A stretch of DNA of 64,000 bases, from positions 31,405-95,404 of the forward strand of contig UQMZ01000008.1 in the NCBI GenBank assembly GCA_900542185.1, read 5' to 3'. Origin of the DNA: an uncultured Bacteroidales bacterium. GTDB lineage: Bacteria > Bacteroidota > Bacteroidia > Bacteroidales > Muribaculaceae. The translations under genes were made by a program, and so were the position numbers. Shown piece after piece: positions 1 through 8,567 of the stretch (position 1 is the stretch's first letter; every line of letters begins with the position of its first letter). A model generated the notes under the pieces. That model searched no databases, was not told where the DNA came from, and saw only the letters and a list, made by a program, of their open reading frames with translations.

Positions 1-1575
1 GGAGTCCCCGCGATACATGAACGGCAGGTCGGGGTCTATGTCATAGCACATCTCGTCCAAGGCCGATATTCCGCGATCCTCCACAGCCTCGACATAGAAG
101 TCCACGTCTATCGGGGCATCGATGTGACGCAGGTAAATCCACAGGTTGCTGTACGGATCCTTCAGGGCGTTGGCATACAGCCTTACATTGTCGAATATGT
201 CGCGGGCTATCTCGTATTCATCCTTCAGCACCTTCTTGGTGATGTTGGATGTATAAGGCATATCCTCGTCCAGGAGCAGACAGGTTGCGAACAGACCGGC
301 ATCCTGATCCTCGGCGTATGTGTCTTCGGTGTATGTCAGGATGGTCTTTTTCAGCTCCGGTTCCTCGTTGTCCTCCATCCAGTCGGCCACCATGTCGGAG
401 TAAAGGTATTCCTTGGCCAGTTTCTTGTTGGCCCACATCATTTTGGCCAGTTCCTTTCTGGAATGGGCTATCAGGTTCTTGTCGCGGCTGAACACCACGC
501 GGAAATCGGTCTTGAGTCCGTCGTATGTCGGATCTTCGTAGATGGTCTCCCCCTTCGACCATTGCACCACCTGGTCGAAGCCGGCGCGTATGTCGGCGTT
601 ACGCCGCGTCAGCGCCTTGAGCAGCTGCAGGTTGTGGCCGTCTATCTCCTTCACGTCAGGATACGGCAGGGTCTCCTCCTCCTTGTCCTTAACTAATTTC
701 TCCTCGTTGGCTATCAGGTTGCCCTCCCCCTTCCACATGGCCAGCAGAGTCATGCCCATGGCGTAGAAATCGGAAGGTGTGGAGACGTATGTAGGCTTGT
801 CGTAGTAGTACTTGTACATCTCGGGCGCGGCATACACCGGTGTACGCCCGGCGTCAGTCGTAGCGCGTTTTTGGTCGTCGAGTATCTTGGCGATGCCGAA
901 GTCGGTCAGCACAAAGTCACGTTCCCGTTTGTCGACAAACATAAAGTTTGCGGGCTTGATGTCGCGGTGCAGTATGCCGTTCTTGTGGCAGAAGTCGATG
1001 GCCATTGCCATGCGCGGCGCCAATTTTCTGAACAGATCCTCCTTCCCTTTCAGCGACACCTGCGACAGGTTCCGCCCCGTGTAATAGCGCATCAGCTCGT
1101 AGTCGTGCTTTGCTCCGTTGCCGAAATCCAGAACGCCATGTTCGAACACATCGACGGTCAGTCCGTTGCCGCGAAGCCCTTTCAGTTTTTCAAGCACATC
1201 GTGGTTTGGATGACGGTGTGCGTTATAAATCTTAAGCGCGTACTTTGTACCTTTGTGTTCCACCAAGAACACCCTTGCTTCGCCAGACTGGCTGGAGATG
1301 CACTCCTTCTTTTTGAATTTTACGCCATTTATCTCGAATTCCGTCACCAGCGAGTCGTCGAAAGCCACCTGCTTAGCGGGTCCGTCCGCTGCCGGCCCCG
1401 TCGCCGGCCCTTCCGCACCCGGCGGCACAGCCGTTCCACTTGGAGGTACAGCTGTCCCCGATGGCGGTACAGCAGTTCCGGACAGAGGCACAGCAGTTCC
1501 ACTTGGCGGTACTGCCGTCCCTGACGGCGGTACCAGGGTGTCCGTATTATGTTCGTCAGTATGTTTCTTACTCAT
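1..1575 (-). CDS. Ser/Thr protein kinase, C-terminus cut by window edge
   Basis: Open frame read on the minus strand from an ATG at 1575 to the window edge without a stop (525 codons visible). The fold is a Hanks-type kinase: Lys in YALKIY (about residue 115), catalytic loop HRDIKPAN (203-210), DFG (225-227) and a downstream APE motif are all present, so it should be catalytically competent. The glycine-rich loop is degenerate (SSQSGEA). The first 51 residues carry five PxSGTAV repeats. After the kinase domain comes a long acidic region of unknown function. It is the third gene of a leftward operon, after the zinc-ribbon protein. Its targets are unknown. Kinase assignment is secure; the biological role is not. 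Confidence 0.88.
   Translation of the reverse strand, partial: MSKKHTDEHNTDTLVPPSGTAVPPSGTAVPLSGTAVPPSGTAVPPSGTAVPPGAEGPATGPAADGPAKQVAFDDSLVTEFEINGVKFKKKECISSQSGEARVFLVEHKGTKYALKIYNAHRHPNHDVLEKLKGLRGNGLTVDVFEHGVLDFGNGAKHDYELMRYYTGRNLSQVSLKGKEDLFRKLAPRMAMAIDFCHKNGILHRDIKPANFMFVDKRERDFVLTDFGIAKILDDQKRATTDAGRTPVYAAPEMYKYYYDKPTYVSTPSDFYAMGMTLLAMWKGEGNLIANEEKLVKDKEEETLPYPDVKEIDGHNLQLLKALTRRNADIRAGFDQVVQWSKGETIYEDPTYDGLKTDFRVVFSRDKNLIAHSRKELAKMMWANKKLAKEYLYSDMVADWMEDNEEPELKKTILTYTEDTYAEDQDAGLFATCLLLDEDMPYTSNITKKVLKDEYEIARDIFDNVRLYANALKDPYSNLWIYLRHIDAPIDVDFYVEAVEDRGISALDEMCYDIDPDLPFMYRGDS
1426..1530 (-). repeat. Five tandem 21-bp repeats encoding PxSGTAV
   Basis: Five in-frame 21-base units encode residues 16-50 of the kinase (PPSGTAV, with one PLSGTAV variant). 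Copies differ at synonymous positions, so this is not a fresh duplication. It makes a flexible Pro/Ser/Thr-rich N-terminal tail that could be a phosphorylation target. Copy number may vary by slippage. Confidence 0.85.
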
Positions 1576-1616
1576 TGTTATCGTCGTTCAAATATTCAAT
1601 AAAAAGTATGGGAACG

Positions 1617-2552
1617 TCAGATGTAAGCTGTGTTTTCAGTCTGATTGAAGGATACTACTTCTATTTCTTCGGTTTTCCATTTGCCACCGAGTTCCGGCCG
1701 TGTACACTCCGATGGCTGGCGGTGGGAACAGCCGCAGTAATTACATACCCACCATACTCCTACGGTTTCCTTCCTCTTTATTTTCTCAAGGGCCACGACC
1801 TTGCAGGCGCACATAAAGCCGCGCTGGATTTCGGGCGGATCCGAGGGGTCGGGAATCAGATCGTCAAGAGCCTGCTGCATTTCACGCCCCTTTTCGCGCT
1901 TCTTAACCTTCAGTTCGCGGAGGCGCTCACGCTTCTTCGCCATACTTTCCCGGTCCGTCTTACGGACAGCCGCCTGCTTCGGTTTCGGTGCATCAGTCAC
2001 TGACCCGGCAGCACCGAATAGATTCTTGTATTCGTCAAGAATCTTGCGTACATTGTCGTCCAACGGCGAAGCGGTGTCTAAAAACGAGTCGTCAGGCTCA
2101 CCGACTTCACGCTCCAACTGTTCTATCTCGTCGTTCAGCTGTTCAATTTCCTGCGCCACCATTGACACGCGCTTAACGCGCTGGTCCTGTCGCGCGCGTT
2201 CTATCTGACGGAAAGCCTCGGCTGTCAGCGGCGTGTTGCAATTGCCGCAGAAGTGACGGAAAGCCAACGCTCCGCAGTTGGGGCATTTCATACCACCTCG
2301 CGGATTGCCACATTCGCTGCAGAACATTTCATCCTGGTCCATGGTGGCCCCACAGAACGTGCAACGCGACCCGCCGTCGTCGACAGCCGCTCCGCATTCC
2401 TCGCAAAACTTCGCTCCGTCCTCTAATTCGGCGCCGCAGCGCGCACACCGCCGTGCCGTAGCCGAATTCACTTCCTCCTGCGACAGCTGACGGGGACGGA
2501 AATTAGCGTATTGTTCCCTCTGCTTCTGTTGTTGCTGTTGTTTTTCTTCCAT
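1617..2552 (-). CDS. Multi zinc-ribbon protein
   Basis: 311 residues. After a Gln-rich start there are three consecutive zinc ribbons with CxxC pairs (CARCG..CEECG, CTFCG..CSECG, CPNCG..CGNC), about residues 36-110. A charged, probably coiled-coil stretch follows (about 115-150), then a basic region, and near the C-terminus two further Cys pairs (CAC and CNYCGC) that could bind another metal. Zinc-ribbon tandems of this kind are usually protein or nucleic-acid interaction modules. It lies 15 bases after the 275-residue gene and 41 bases before the kinase, so it may be an adaptor or substrate for the kinase. That link is inferred from the operon only. Confidence 0.75.
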   Translation of the reverse strand: MEEKQQQQQKQREQYANFRPRQLSQEEVNSATARRCARCGAELEDGAKFCEECGAAVDDGGSRCTFCGATMDQDEMFCSECGNPRGGMKCPNCGALAFRHFCGNCNTPLTAEAFRQIERARQDQRVKRVSMVAQEIEQLNDEIEQLEREVGEPDDSFLDTASPLDDNVRKILDEYKNLFGAAGSVTDAPKPKQAAVRKTDRESMAKKRERLRELKVKKREKGREMQQALDDLIPDPSDPPEIQRGFMCACKVVALEKIKRKETVGVWWVCNYCGCSHRQPSECTRPELGGKWKTEEIEVVSFNQTENTAYI

Positions 2553-2567
2553 TAGAAATCTGCCGGT

Positions 2568-3395
2568 TTAGTCAAACATTACCCGTGGGTTCATCTGCGA
2601 CGGCGAGCGCCAGTCGATGCCGTATTTTTCCATCAGCAGCTCGCGCTTCATGGCCCAGTACTGGAAGCAGAAGCCCATCTGCCTCGGCACATTGGCAAGG
2701 CGACGGTCCAGCTCATCCTCCACGTCATAATATATCTTCTCCCAATCCCGGGTATATTCCACAGGATCTGTGCGAAGATGGCCTATCTTCGGATCAAGCA
2801 TTATCTTGAACAGCTCCGTCTGCGTGAACATATCGGCCAAGGCACGTTCCAGTTCCTTGGTCAGCCGGAAGTCGAGCCAGTCGCTTTCCTCAAGAAGCAG
2901 ATGCAGTTTTATCCATTTCCGTACTCGACCTTTGAATTCATCCGTCAGGTTTCCGGTCTTAAACGCCATCAGTATGTATATCAGCAGCAGTTCGTACTCG
3001 GCATGACGGTAAACCGTTTCAGACACTGCATCAATGATGCGCGGCAACGTCTCTGCCATTGCCTCCCAGGCCACATCCTCATGGCGGATCATCTCCAACA
3101 CTTCCTGTGCAAGTAAGCGTATATGGCGGTAATCCTCAAGTTCAACGAAAGTCTCTGCCAACAGCGCATACAGCTGCAGCCGCGCTAAGTCTTCGACGCG
3201 TTCCGTATCTTCTTTCTCTATCATCCGGATCATGCAGTCGTAATAGTCCACGTCATTGCGCAACCGTTCCTTGTCATCCTTGACTTCGAGTTGCTCACGC
3301 ATATTGAACACCTCGTCAATGCGTTCGTCTATTGTCTTTGTTCGGTCAAGGGTAATTTTCTCTACCAGATTCCTGATTCCCCGTGGTCGTATCAT
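2568..3395 (-). CDS. Conserved-looking cytoplasmic protein of unknown function
   Basis: 275 residues, not recognised. It is strongly charged, rich in Glu, Arg and Leu, has no signal peptide or membrane segment, and looks all-helical. It is the first gene of the leftward operon with the zinc-ribbon protein and the Ser/Thr kinase, and a good promoter lies 62 bases upstream of the ATG transcription side. The shared transcription suggests a common signalling or stress function with the kinase, but no function can be read from the sequence. Confidence 0.7.
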   Translation of the reverse strand: MIRPRGIRNLVEKITLDRTKTIDERIDEVFNMREQLEVKDDKERLRNDVDYYDCMIRMIEKEDTERVEDLARLQLYALLAETFVELEDYRHIRLLAQEVLEMIRHEDVAWEAMAETLPRIIDAVSETVYRHAEYELLLIYILMAFKTGNLTDEFKGRVRKWIKLHLLLEESDWLDFRLTKELERALADMFTQTELFKIMLDPKIGHLRTDPVEYTRDWEKIYYDVEDELDRRLANVPRQMGFCFQYWAMKRELLMEKYGIDWRSPSQMNPRVMFD

Positions 3396-3461
3396 GGCAA
3401 GTGATCGAGTTTTTCAGTTAATAATCAGAGTCCGGACGTTCCACGGCCTCCATTTACGCAA

Positions 3462-3493
3462 CAAATATAGCACATCTCCCCCACATTACCAAA
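3462..3493 (-). promoter_or_regulatory. Promoter of the kinase operon
   Basis: On the minus strand TTTG (3493-3490), a 20-base spacer and TATATTTG (3469-3462) match the Bacteroidetes housekeeping promoter. Predicted start near 3457, giving a leader of about 62 bases before the ATG at 3395. Confidence 0.75.
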
Positions 3494-3587
3494 TCACATA
3501 GTCCTCTTATTCAAATTGTATTCAGATAACATACATAAGTATGTCTTTATAGTGATAACTATCAGATCAAGCTTTGTCTCGTTGAAA

Positions 3588-4250
3588 CTACTGCCAGTTC
3601 ATTGTCTTTGTTATTTCCTCAGTGACTTGATTAAATCTATCCCACTGGGTTAACCAGGTTGGTACATCTCTGTTTATCCAGCCCATCACTTCAAGCATTT
3701 CCGAATGGATTTCTCTGACACGATTAATATTCCAACATATTGACTCGTTATGAAAAACACGATTACGGAATGCTCGGAATCTGTTTAAGGGAGCCGATAC
3801 ATATTTTCGCTGCTTCCTTTCCTTGGGCATGAATGGGAACGCTCTCCTTAAATCTTTCCATAATATGCGTTCATATTCACTGTTTAACAGAGATACCCAA
3901 AATCCCAATGTTAGTTCCGCGATTATTTTAGAAGGCGTGACTTGCTCATGTCTACCCGATATTTGTTTCGAAGCCTGGGTTATGTATCTATTCAGATTTG
4001 ATAATCCTGGCGTATTGGGGAAAACGGCATACCAGTCATCCCTGCCTGTCATTTGAATAAGTTCCCGGCATAATGCATTCCGTAAGGTTACTTCAAATAC
4101 GGATAAAGAAGTATACATTGCTTCTGACAATTGCAAATTGCATCGATAGTGCAATATTGCCCTTTGTTCATCATACGGATATAAGGTAAAATATCTTTCC
4201 ATCCGCTTGTCAGAAAAAACTTTATTGAAAAAAGTTTTGTTAAATGACAT
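3588..4250 (-). CDS. Abi-like HEPN protein (AbiF/AbiD family)
   Basis: 220 residues. The family signature is clear: an N-terminal segment with FEVTLRNAL and a C-terminal block RFRAFRNRVFHNESICW, where R162-N163-x3-H167 is the HEPN ribonuclease motif. Proteins of this family (Abi_2) abort phage infection in lactococci, and AbiF members are paired with a structured RNA upstream. Here a compact hairpin RNA with its own promoter lies directly upstream on the same strand, supporting an RNA-controlled toxin or defence gene. Codon use is AT-rich compared with the neighbouring kinase operon, which suggests horizontal acquisition. Length fits the short single-HEPN members. The enzymatic activity is inferred from the motif. 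Confidence 0.75.
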   Translation of the reverse strand: MSFNKTFFNKVFSDKRMERYFTLYPYDEQRAILHYRCNLQLSEAMYTSLSVFEVTLRNALCRELIQMTGRDDWYAVFPNTPGLSNLNRYITQASKQISGRHEQVTPSKIIAELTLGFWVSLLNSEYERILWKDLRRAFPFMPKERKQRKYVSAPLNRFRAFRNRVFHNESICWNINRVREIHSEMLEVMGWINRDVPTWLTQWDRFNQVTEEITKTMNWQ

Positions 4251-4275
4251 ATAATAATTAATTTTGCAGTGCAGT

Positions 4276-4331
4276 CCCGGTAATTCCTCTCCCTGATATT
4301 AGATGCAGGTGATGAATCCGGGTTTTTTATT
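4276..4331 (-). ncRNA. Structured leader RNA upstream of the Abi-like gene
   Basis: The transcript predicted to start near 4331 reads after about nine bases into a 47-base nested fold: CCCGG (4322-4318) pairs with CCGGG (4280-4276), TTC with GAA inside it, and CCTG with CAGG at the tip around a 10-base loop. It ends 25 bases before the ATG at 4250. Position and compactness resemble the abiF RNA motif found upstream of abiF genes. The same palindrome followed by TTTTTT also reads as a terminator on the plus strand, so the assignment is not certain. Confidence 0.5.
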
Positions 4332-4335
4332 TCCA

Positions 4336-4367
4336 CAAAATTAACTAAATAATCCGCATAGTCCTAA
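4336..4367 (-). promoter_or_regulatory. Promoter of the leader RNA and Abi-like gene
   Basis: TAATTTTG (4343-4336) is an exact -7 box; TTAG (4367-4364), 20 bases upstream, is a weak -33 box. Predicted start near 4331, just before the hairpin RNA. Confidence 0.6.
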
Positions 4368-4375
4368 TTTATTTA

Positions 4376-4612
4376 ATGTCTTGCCTGAATGGGTACGTTC
4401 AAGATAATGCTTTCTGGAAGAATTTTCAGCCACATAAACTGAAAGTCAAAGGGACTGAGGAATCCTTTAATACATGGTATGCCATAACGGCCGATCAAGT
4501 ATGTTTTGAGATATTCGAATGCGATACTGAAGACTTGGGAGCATCATTACTACGAATTACCACTAAATTCCGCCGCATCAATGGGAAATGGTATATAACC
4601 TTAATTGAATGA
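4376..4612 (+). CDS. Small hypothetical protein, possibly a gene remnant
   Basis: 78 codons with protein-like composition (several Trp, Cys and Tyr) ending in LRITTKFRRINGKWYITLIE. This ending looks like the last strands of a small alpha+beta fold such as the NTF2-like class, but there is no matching N-terminal part, so it may be the 3' end of a decayed gene. No ribosome binding site was recognised. AT-rich like the adjacent Abi-like gene. Confidence 0.35.
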   Translation: MSCLNGYVQDNAFWKNFQPHKLKVKGTEESFNTWYAITADQVCFEIFECDTEDLGASLLRITTKFRRINGKWYITLIE

Positions 4613-4711
4613 GGTTAATTAATATGTGCCAATCTCAGATCAAAGGTTGTTAAATATTTATTCGCAGGCTATGCGATCCAGACGTAAAATATTGTAAAAT
4701 ACTTACTTATC

Positions 4712-4783
4712 TTAAGAACATTCAATAGACAGCCCTTGTTCAACGACGTTGAACAAGGGCTGTCTGTCTATTGAACATTCTTA
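4712..4783. repeat. Long near-perfect palindrome
   Basis: Arms of about 32 and 37 bases are reverse complements except for one mismatched spot and an extra ACAG in the right arm; they meet at CAACGACGTTG with essentially no loop. Either strand would form a very stable hairpin ending in a T-rich tract. It could be a bidirectional terminator or a dispersed palindromic element. Confidence 0.75.
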
Positions 4784-4890
4784 TTATTTATGAACCTTTA
4801 CAATTGGTTCTCTAAAGACAAAATCACTTGAGAATATAAAAACTAACCCCGAGGTTTATCAGAGGACAGGGACACTCGTGGGGGGTTCCG

Positions 4891-4921
4891 TTGCAAAGAT
4901 AGGATTCTTTTTGTAATTTTG
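4891..4921 (+). promoter_or_regulatory. Promoter of the secreted glycosidase
   Basis: TTG (4891-4893), a 20-base spacer and TAATTTTG (4914-4921). Predicted start near 4926, leader about 33 bases. Confidence 0.75.
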
Positions 4922-4958
4922 CAGTTGAATCGACAACTCCTTAATAAATAGAATTGAG

Positions 4959-7274
4959 ATGAATTTGCATTACATATATATGGCCGCGCTGATTTCGGGG
5001 ACAGCCGTCGCTCCGCTGTCGCTGTGCGCCGCCGAAACCGACAATCTGATAGTTTCCACCGACGCCTACCGCTGGCAGGGCGACACCATCTTCCAGAACG
5101 AGTTCAAGGCATGGGCCGTCTCGCCCGAGGAAATACGTTCCACCTACAAGGGGCGTCCCGGCTACTTCATGCCGGTGGAACAGACCTGGAAACGCAAGAA
5201 CGACCTCTCCTCCTACCCTCGCCTCACTTCCAACAACAAGCTGCACGAGGCCATCTACAACATGGGCCTCGACGAGATGGTGAATGCCGTTGAGCCTGAC
5301 ACCACCCTGCGCACCGGCAAGGAATGGGCCGGCGTGTGGACACGCGACGTGTCATATTCCATCATCCTGAGCATGTGCTATATGCAGCCGGAGGCTTCCA
5401 TGATATCGCTGATGAAGAAGGTTAATCCTTCCGGTCAGATAATCCAGGACACGGGTTCGGGCGGTGCGTGGCCCATTTCCACCGACCGCATGATATGGGT
5501 GGTGGCCGCATACGAGATATACAAGGCCACAGGCGACCGCCAGTGGCTTGAAAAGGTGTATCCCATCGCGCTCCGCAGCATCAGGAAGGATATGGCCACG
5601 GTGATGAGTCCGCGCGGTCTGATCAAGGGAGAGACCAGCTTCATCGACTGGCGCGAGCAGTCTTATCCCAAATGGATGCAGACCGTCGACATATCGCAGT
5701 CGGAGGCCATGGGCACCAACGTCCTCTATGCCGCCGCACTCAACGCATGCGCGCAGATGGCCGACATACTCGGACAACGAAAGGAAGCCGCCCGTCTCAA
5801 GGCTGACGCAGATGCCCTGACCGACGCCATCAACAAATATTTCTGGCTCGACGACAAGGGTTACTACGGAATGTACACCTACGGCCGCGACCACAAGATT
5901 ATGAATCCGCGCGCGGAGACTTTAGGTCTGGCCCTCTCCATTCTATACGACATCGCTCCGGCCGAACGACAGAAATCAATCTCAACCAACAATCCGCACA
6001 CACCCTACGGTCCCGCCATATTCTATCCGCAGATCAGCGACATGCCCAGCTACCACAACAACGCGCTGTGGCCTTTCGTGGCATCATACTGGACGCTGGC
6101 ACAGGCCAAGGCCGGCAACGAGGCCGGAACAATGGAAGGCATCGGCTCGGTGTTCCGCCCCGCCGCCCTGTTCGCCACGAACAAGGAGAACTTCAACCTC
6201 GACAACGGCGACTATTACACCGAGCTGAATTCCAGCAACATGCTATGGTCGCTGGCCGGCAACATAGCCATCACCACCCGCGTGCTGTTCGGCATACATT
6301 TCGAAAAGGACGGCCTTCTCATTTCCCCCTTCGTGCCCAAGGCTCTGGAAGCCACCCGCACCCTCGACAATTTCAATTACCGTGGTGCCACGCTCAACAT
6401 CACCGTCAACGGATATGGCGCCAACGTGGCAAAAATCACCGTCAACGGCAAGGAATACGCACCCAGCAAGACCATCCCGGCCAAGAGACTGAAGGGCGTA
6501 TGCAATATAGTGGTAGACATGGATTGCAAGCCCATACCGGCTATGGACATGAACCGTCAGCCCAACCTCAAGGCTCCCGTCACCCCGCAGACATGGCTCA
6601 CAAACAATCCGGCCCTTAACGGCGAAGGAGTGCCGGTCAACAATTATCTGGAATGGAACCCCATCGAATACATCTCCAAATATCAGGTGCTTAAGAACGG
6701 CATGCTTGTAGCCGAGACGCACGAGACCTCGTGGCCTGCCACCGAGCCGGGCGAATGGCAGGTAATCGGAATCGACGCCAGGGGTGTTCACTCGTTCGCC
6801 AGCGAACCCCGCAGCAACCGTCCGGCCACCATATATCAGTTCAAGAACGAAGGCACCGGCATGAAGTCGCCCGAACTCTGCAACGCGCCGGCCGACGGCG
6901 TCAAGGGTTATACAGGCCAGGGCTTCGTCGAGATTGACAGGACCACCGATCCCGAGACCATCAACATCAAGATACCCCAGAGCGGAATGTACACGTTCGC
7001 CCTGCGTTATGCCAACGGCAACGGTCCCGTCAACACCGAGAACAAAGCCGCCATACGCACTCTAATGCTCAACGGCAGCAAACGGGGCACATTCGTAATG
7101 CCTCAGCGCGGCGTCGGAAACTGGGACGACTGGGGAATGTCAAACCGCATTCAAGTGCCCCTCACCGCCGGAACATATACCGTAGGCATCACATACCGGC
7201 CCGAAAACGAAAACATGAACATCAACACGAACCACGCGCTGTTAGACCAGTTAGTGGTCGAGAAGGCCAAGTAA
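4959..7274 (+). CDS. Secreted six-hairpin glycoside hydrolase with C-terminal CBM-like domain
   Basis: 771 residues with an N-terminal signal peptide ending near CAAE. The central (alpha/alpha)6-barrel region carries the motif GKEWAGVWTRDVSYS (about 121-134), with D130 in the position typical of glycogen-debranching, GH37 and GH63-like catalytic acids, and further W-rich barrel motifs such as MLWSLAGN. Residues around 545-635 look like a linker or Ig/Fn3 fold, and the last about 130 residues (YQFKNEGTG onwards, ending LLDQLVVEKAK) resemble a CBM35/CBM6 beta-sandwich. It probably trims alpha-linked glycans in the periplasm or at the surface. The exact GH family and substrate cannot be named. 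A channel-like gene follows 15 bases downstream. Confidence 0.7.
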   Translation: MNLHYIYMAALISGTAVAPLSLCAAETDNLIVSTDAYRWQGDTIFQNEFKAWAVSPEEIRSTYKGRPGYFMPVEQTWKRKNDLSSYPRLTSNNKLHEAIYNMGLDEMVNAVEPDTTLRTGKEWAGVWTRDVSYSIILSMCYMQPEASMISLMKKVNPSGQIIQDTGSGGAWPISTDRMIWVVAAYEIYKATGDRQWLEKVYPIALRSIRKDMATVMSPRGLIKGETSFIDWREQSYPKWMQTVDISQSEAMGTNVLYAAALNACAQMADILGQRKEAARLKADADALTDAINKYFWLDDKGYYGMYTYGRDHKIMNPRAETLGLALSILYDIAPAERQKSISTNNPHTPYGPAIFYPQISDMPSYHNNALWPFVASYWTLAQAKAGNEAGTMEGIGSVFRPAALFATNKENFNLDNGDYYTELNSSNMLWSLAGNIAITTRVLFGIHFEKDGLLISPFVPKALEATRTLDNFNYRGATLNITVNGYGANVAKITVNGKEYAPSKTIPAKRLKGVCNIVVDMDCKPIPAMDMNRQPNLKAPVTPQTWLTNNPALNGEGVPVNNYLEWNPIEYISKYQVLKNGMLVAETHETSWPATEPGEWQVIGIDARGVHSFASEPRSNRPATIYQFKNEGTGMKSPELCNAPADGVKGYTGQGFVEIDRTTDPETINIKIPQSGMYTFALRYANGNGPVNTENKAAIRTLMLNGSKRGTFVMPQRGVGNWDDWGMSNRIQVPLTAGTYTVGITYRPENENMNINTNHALLDQLVVEKAK

Positions 7275-7289
7275 ACCTGCCAAAAATAT

Positions 7290-8000
7290 ATGAAAGACAC
7301 CGGCACATCCAGATCCGTCACCGTCAGGCCGGACGTTATAAGCAAGCTGCAATGGGGCCTGCACATACTCGTGCTGCTCCTGTCGGCCGCACTGATATAT
7401 ATGATTTCGGTCGATTCGTTCCGCAACCTCAATTTCTATCAGGAACCCGGGTTCCTGAAATGGCAGTTCTGGATATGCATGGTGTTCCTGGCCATCTATT
7501 TCATAGATTTCGCCCTCTCGCACAACAAATGGCATTATCTCTGGTCGCAGAGCATATTCCTGATAGTGTCCATACCGTATCAGGCGCTGATAGACAGATT
7601 CGGCATACAGATTCCTGACCAGCTGTCCTACCTTATCCGATACATGCCCCTGATACGCGGGGGATACGCCATGGCATACGTGGTGTCGTGGCTGACGCGC
7701 AACAAGGCCACCGGACTTTTCTTCGCATACGTCATCACGGTGCTGTCCACGGTGTATTTCTGTTCGCTTACATTCTATATGTTCGAACTGCGTGTCAATC
7801 CCATGGTGCAGGATTATGCCGATTCGTTATGGTGGGCCTGCATGACCGTCACCACCGAGGGCTGCGACATTTCCGCCGTCACGGGCACGGGGCGCGCCCT
7901 GTCGGTGCTGCTTGCCCTGATGGGCATCATTCTGTTCCCGGTATTCACCGTTTACGTCACCGACTTGATTCACCGTCAGCGCCGCAAGTCCGAGGCTTAG
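7290..8000 (+). CDS. Ion-channel-like membrane protein with altered selectivity filter
   Basis: 236 residues with about five to six hydrophobic segments, including an S1-S4-like part, then a pore helix (SLWWACMTV) and a final membrane helix (ALSVLLALMGIILFPVFTVYVTDL). The layout is that of a voltage-gated-like potassium channel monomer. The filter, however, is TVTTEGCD (about 186-193) where K+ channels have TTVGYGD: the second Gly is lost, Tyr is Cys, and the segment is one residue short. Selectivity for K+ is therefore doubtful. It lies 15 bases after the glycosidase and is probably cotranscribed; no functional link is evident. Confidence 0.75.
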   Translation: MKDTGTSRSVTVRPDVISKLQWGLHILVLLLSAALIYMISVDSFRNLNFYQEPGFLKWQFWICMVFLAIYFIDFALSHNKWHYLWSQSIFLIVSIPYQALIDRFGIQIPDQLSYLIRYMPLIRGGYAMAYVVSWLTRNKATGLFFAYVITVLSTVYFCSLTFYMFELRVNPMVQDYADSLWWACMTVTTEGCDISAVTGTGRALSVLLALMGIILFPVFTVYVTDLIHRQRRKSEA

Positions 8001-8031
8001 CGGCTAATCCGCAGCTTAGCCATTGTCAGCG

Positions 8032-8271
8032 TCACTTTTGTCTTAGCGAAGCCGCTTCAGCGGCTTCCCTGTCATGTTCCGACACCAGGCTGTTGAACAC
8101 ACTCTTGCTTCCTATCACTTCGCGGCGGGTATTGACCTCGTCGCGAAGTTTCTTCGTATCGTCGGGGGTTGTATCGAATCCGCCGTTAATAAGATGATCC
8201 AGGCCCAGCAATATCATCACCATCGCGCCTAAGATCACTATCACGAGTATTACCTGTATAAACACAATCAT
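8032..8271 (-). CDS. Small single-pass membrane protein
   Basis: 79 residues from the ATG at 8271. One N-terminal hydrophobic helix (IVFIQVILVIVILGAMVMIL) is followed by a charged tail rich in Asp, Arg and Lys with likely helix. An upstream ATG at 8319 would add a poorly protein-like extension. Not recognised; it could be a small inner-membrane regulatory protein. Convergent with the channel gene. Confidence 0.5.
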   Translation of the reverse strand: MIVFIQVILVIVILGAMVMILLGLDHLINGGFDTTPDDTKKLRDEVNTRREVIGSKSVFNSLVSEHDREAAEAASLRQK

Positions 8272-8567
8272 ATACAATTCAACACCCGCAGCCCCCTCCC
8301 GGTTCGCCGGTCGTAACATCCTTACTCCTGTTATATGGATATTATATCTATATGAATATTATATCCTGAGGCCTACCGCTGCCATTGGTGCAAGCCATTG
8401 CACGTGCCGGGCTTACAATTATTTAACCCGTACAAAAGTATTCTATATTTTTTTAACAGGAGCAAACCATATTTGGGGTGAAATGTTATAGTAGTAAAAG
8501 TGAATGAAAACACAAAAGCATTCCACTTGAACATGTATATCAACATTAAACATCAAATTTATAAGTT

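Larger units (their letters stand above)
4613..4958. other. AT-rich intergenic region
   Basis: 346 bases without a gene. It holds the long palindrome at 4712-4783 and the promoter at 4891-4921. Nothing else was recognised. Confidence 0.6.

Noticed and set aside
4276..4328. Plus-strand intrinsic terminator (CCCGG...CCGGGTTTTTT)
   Set aside because: The hairpin plus T run fits, but there is no rightward gene upstream for it to terminate, and a minus-strand promoter lies exactly in front of it; the leader RNA reading is preferred, though both may be true.
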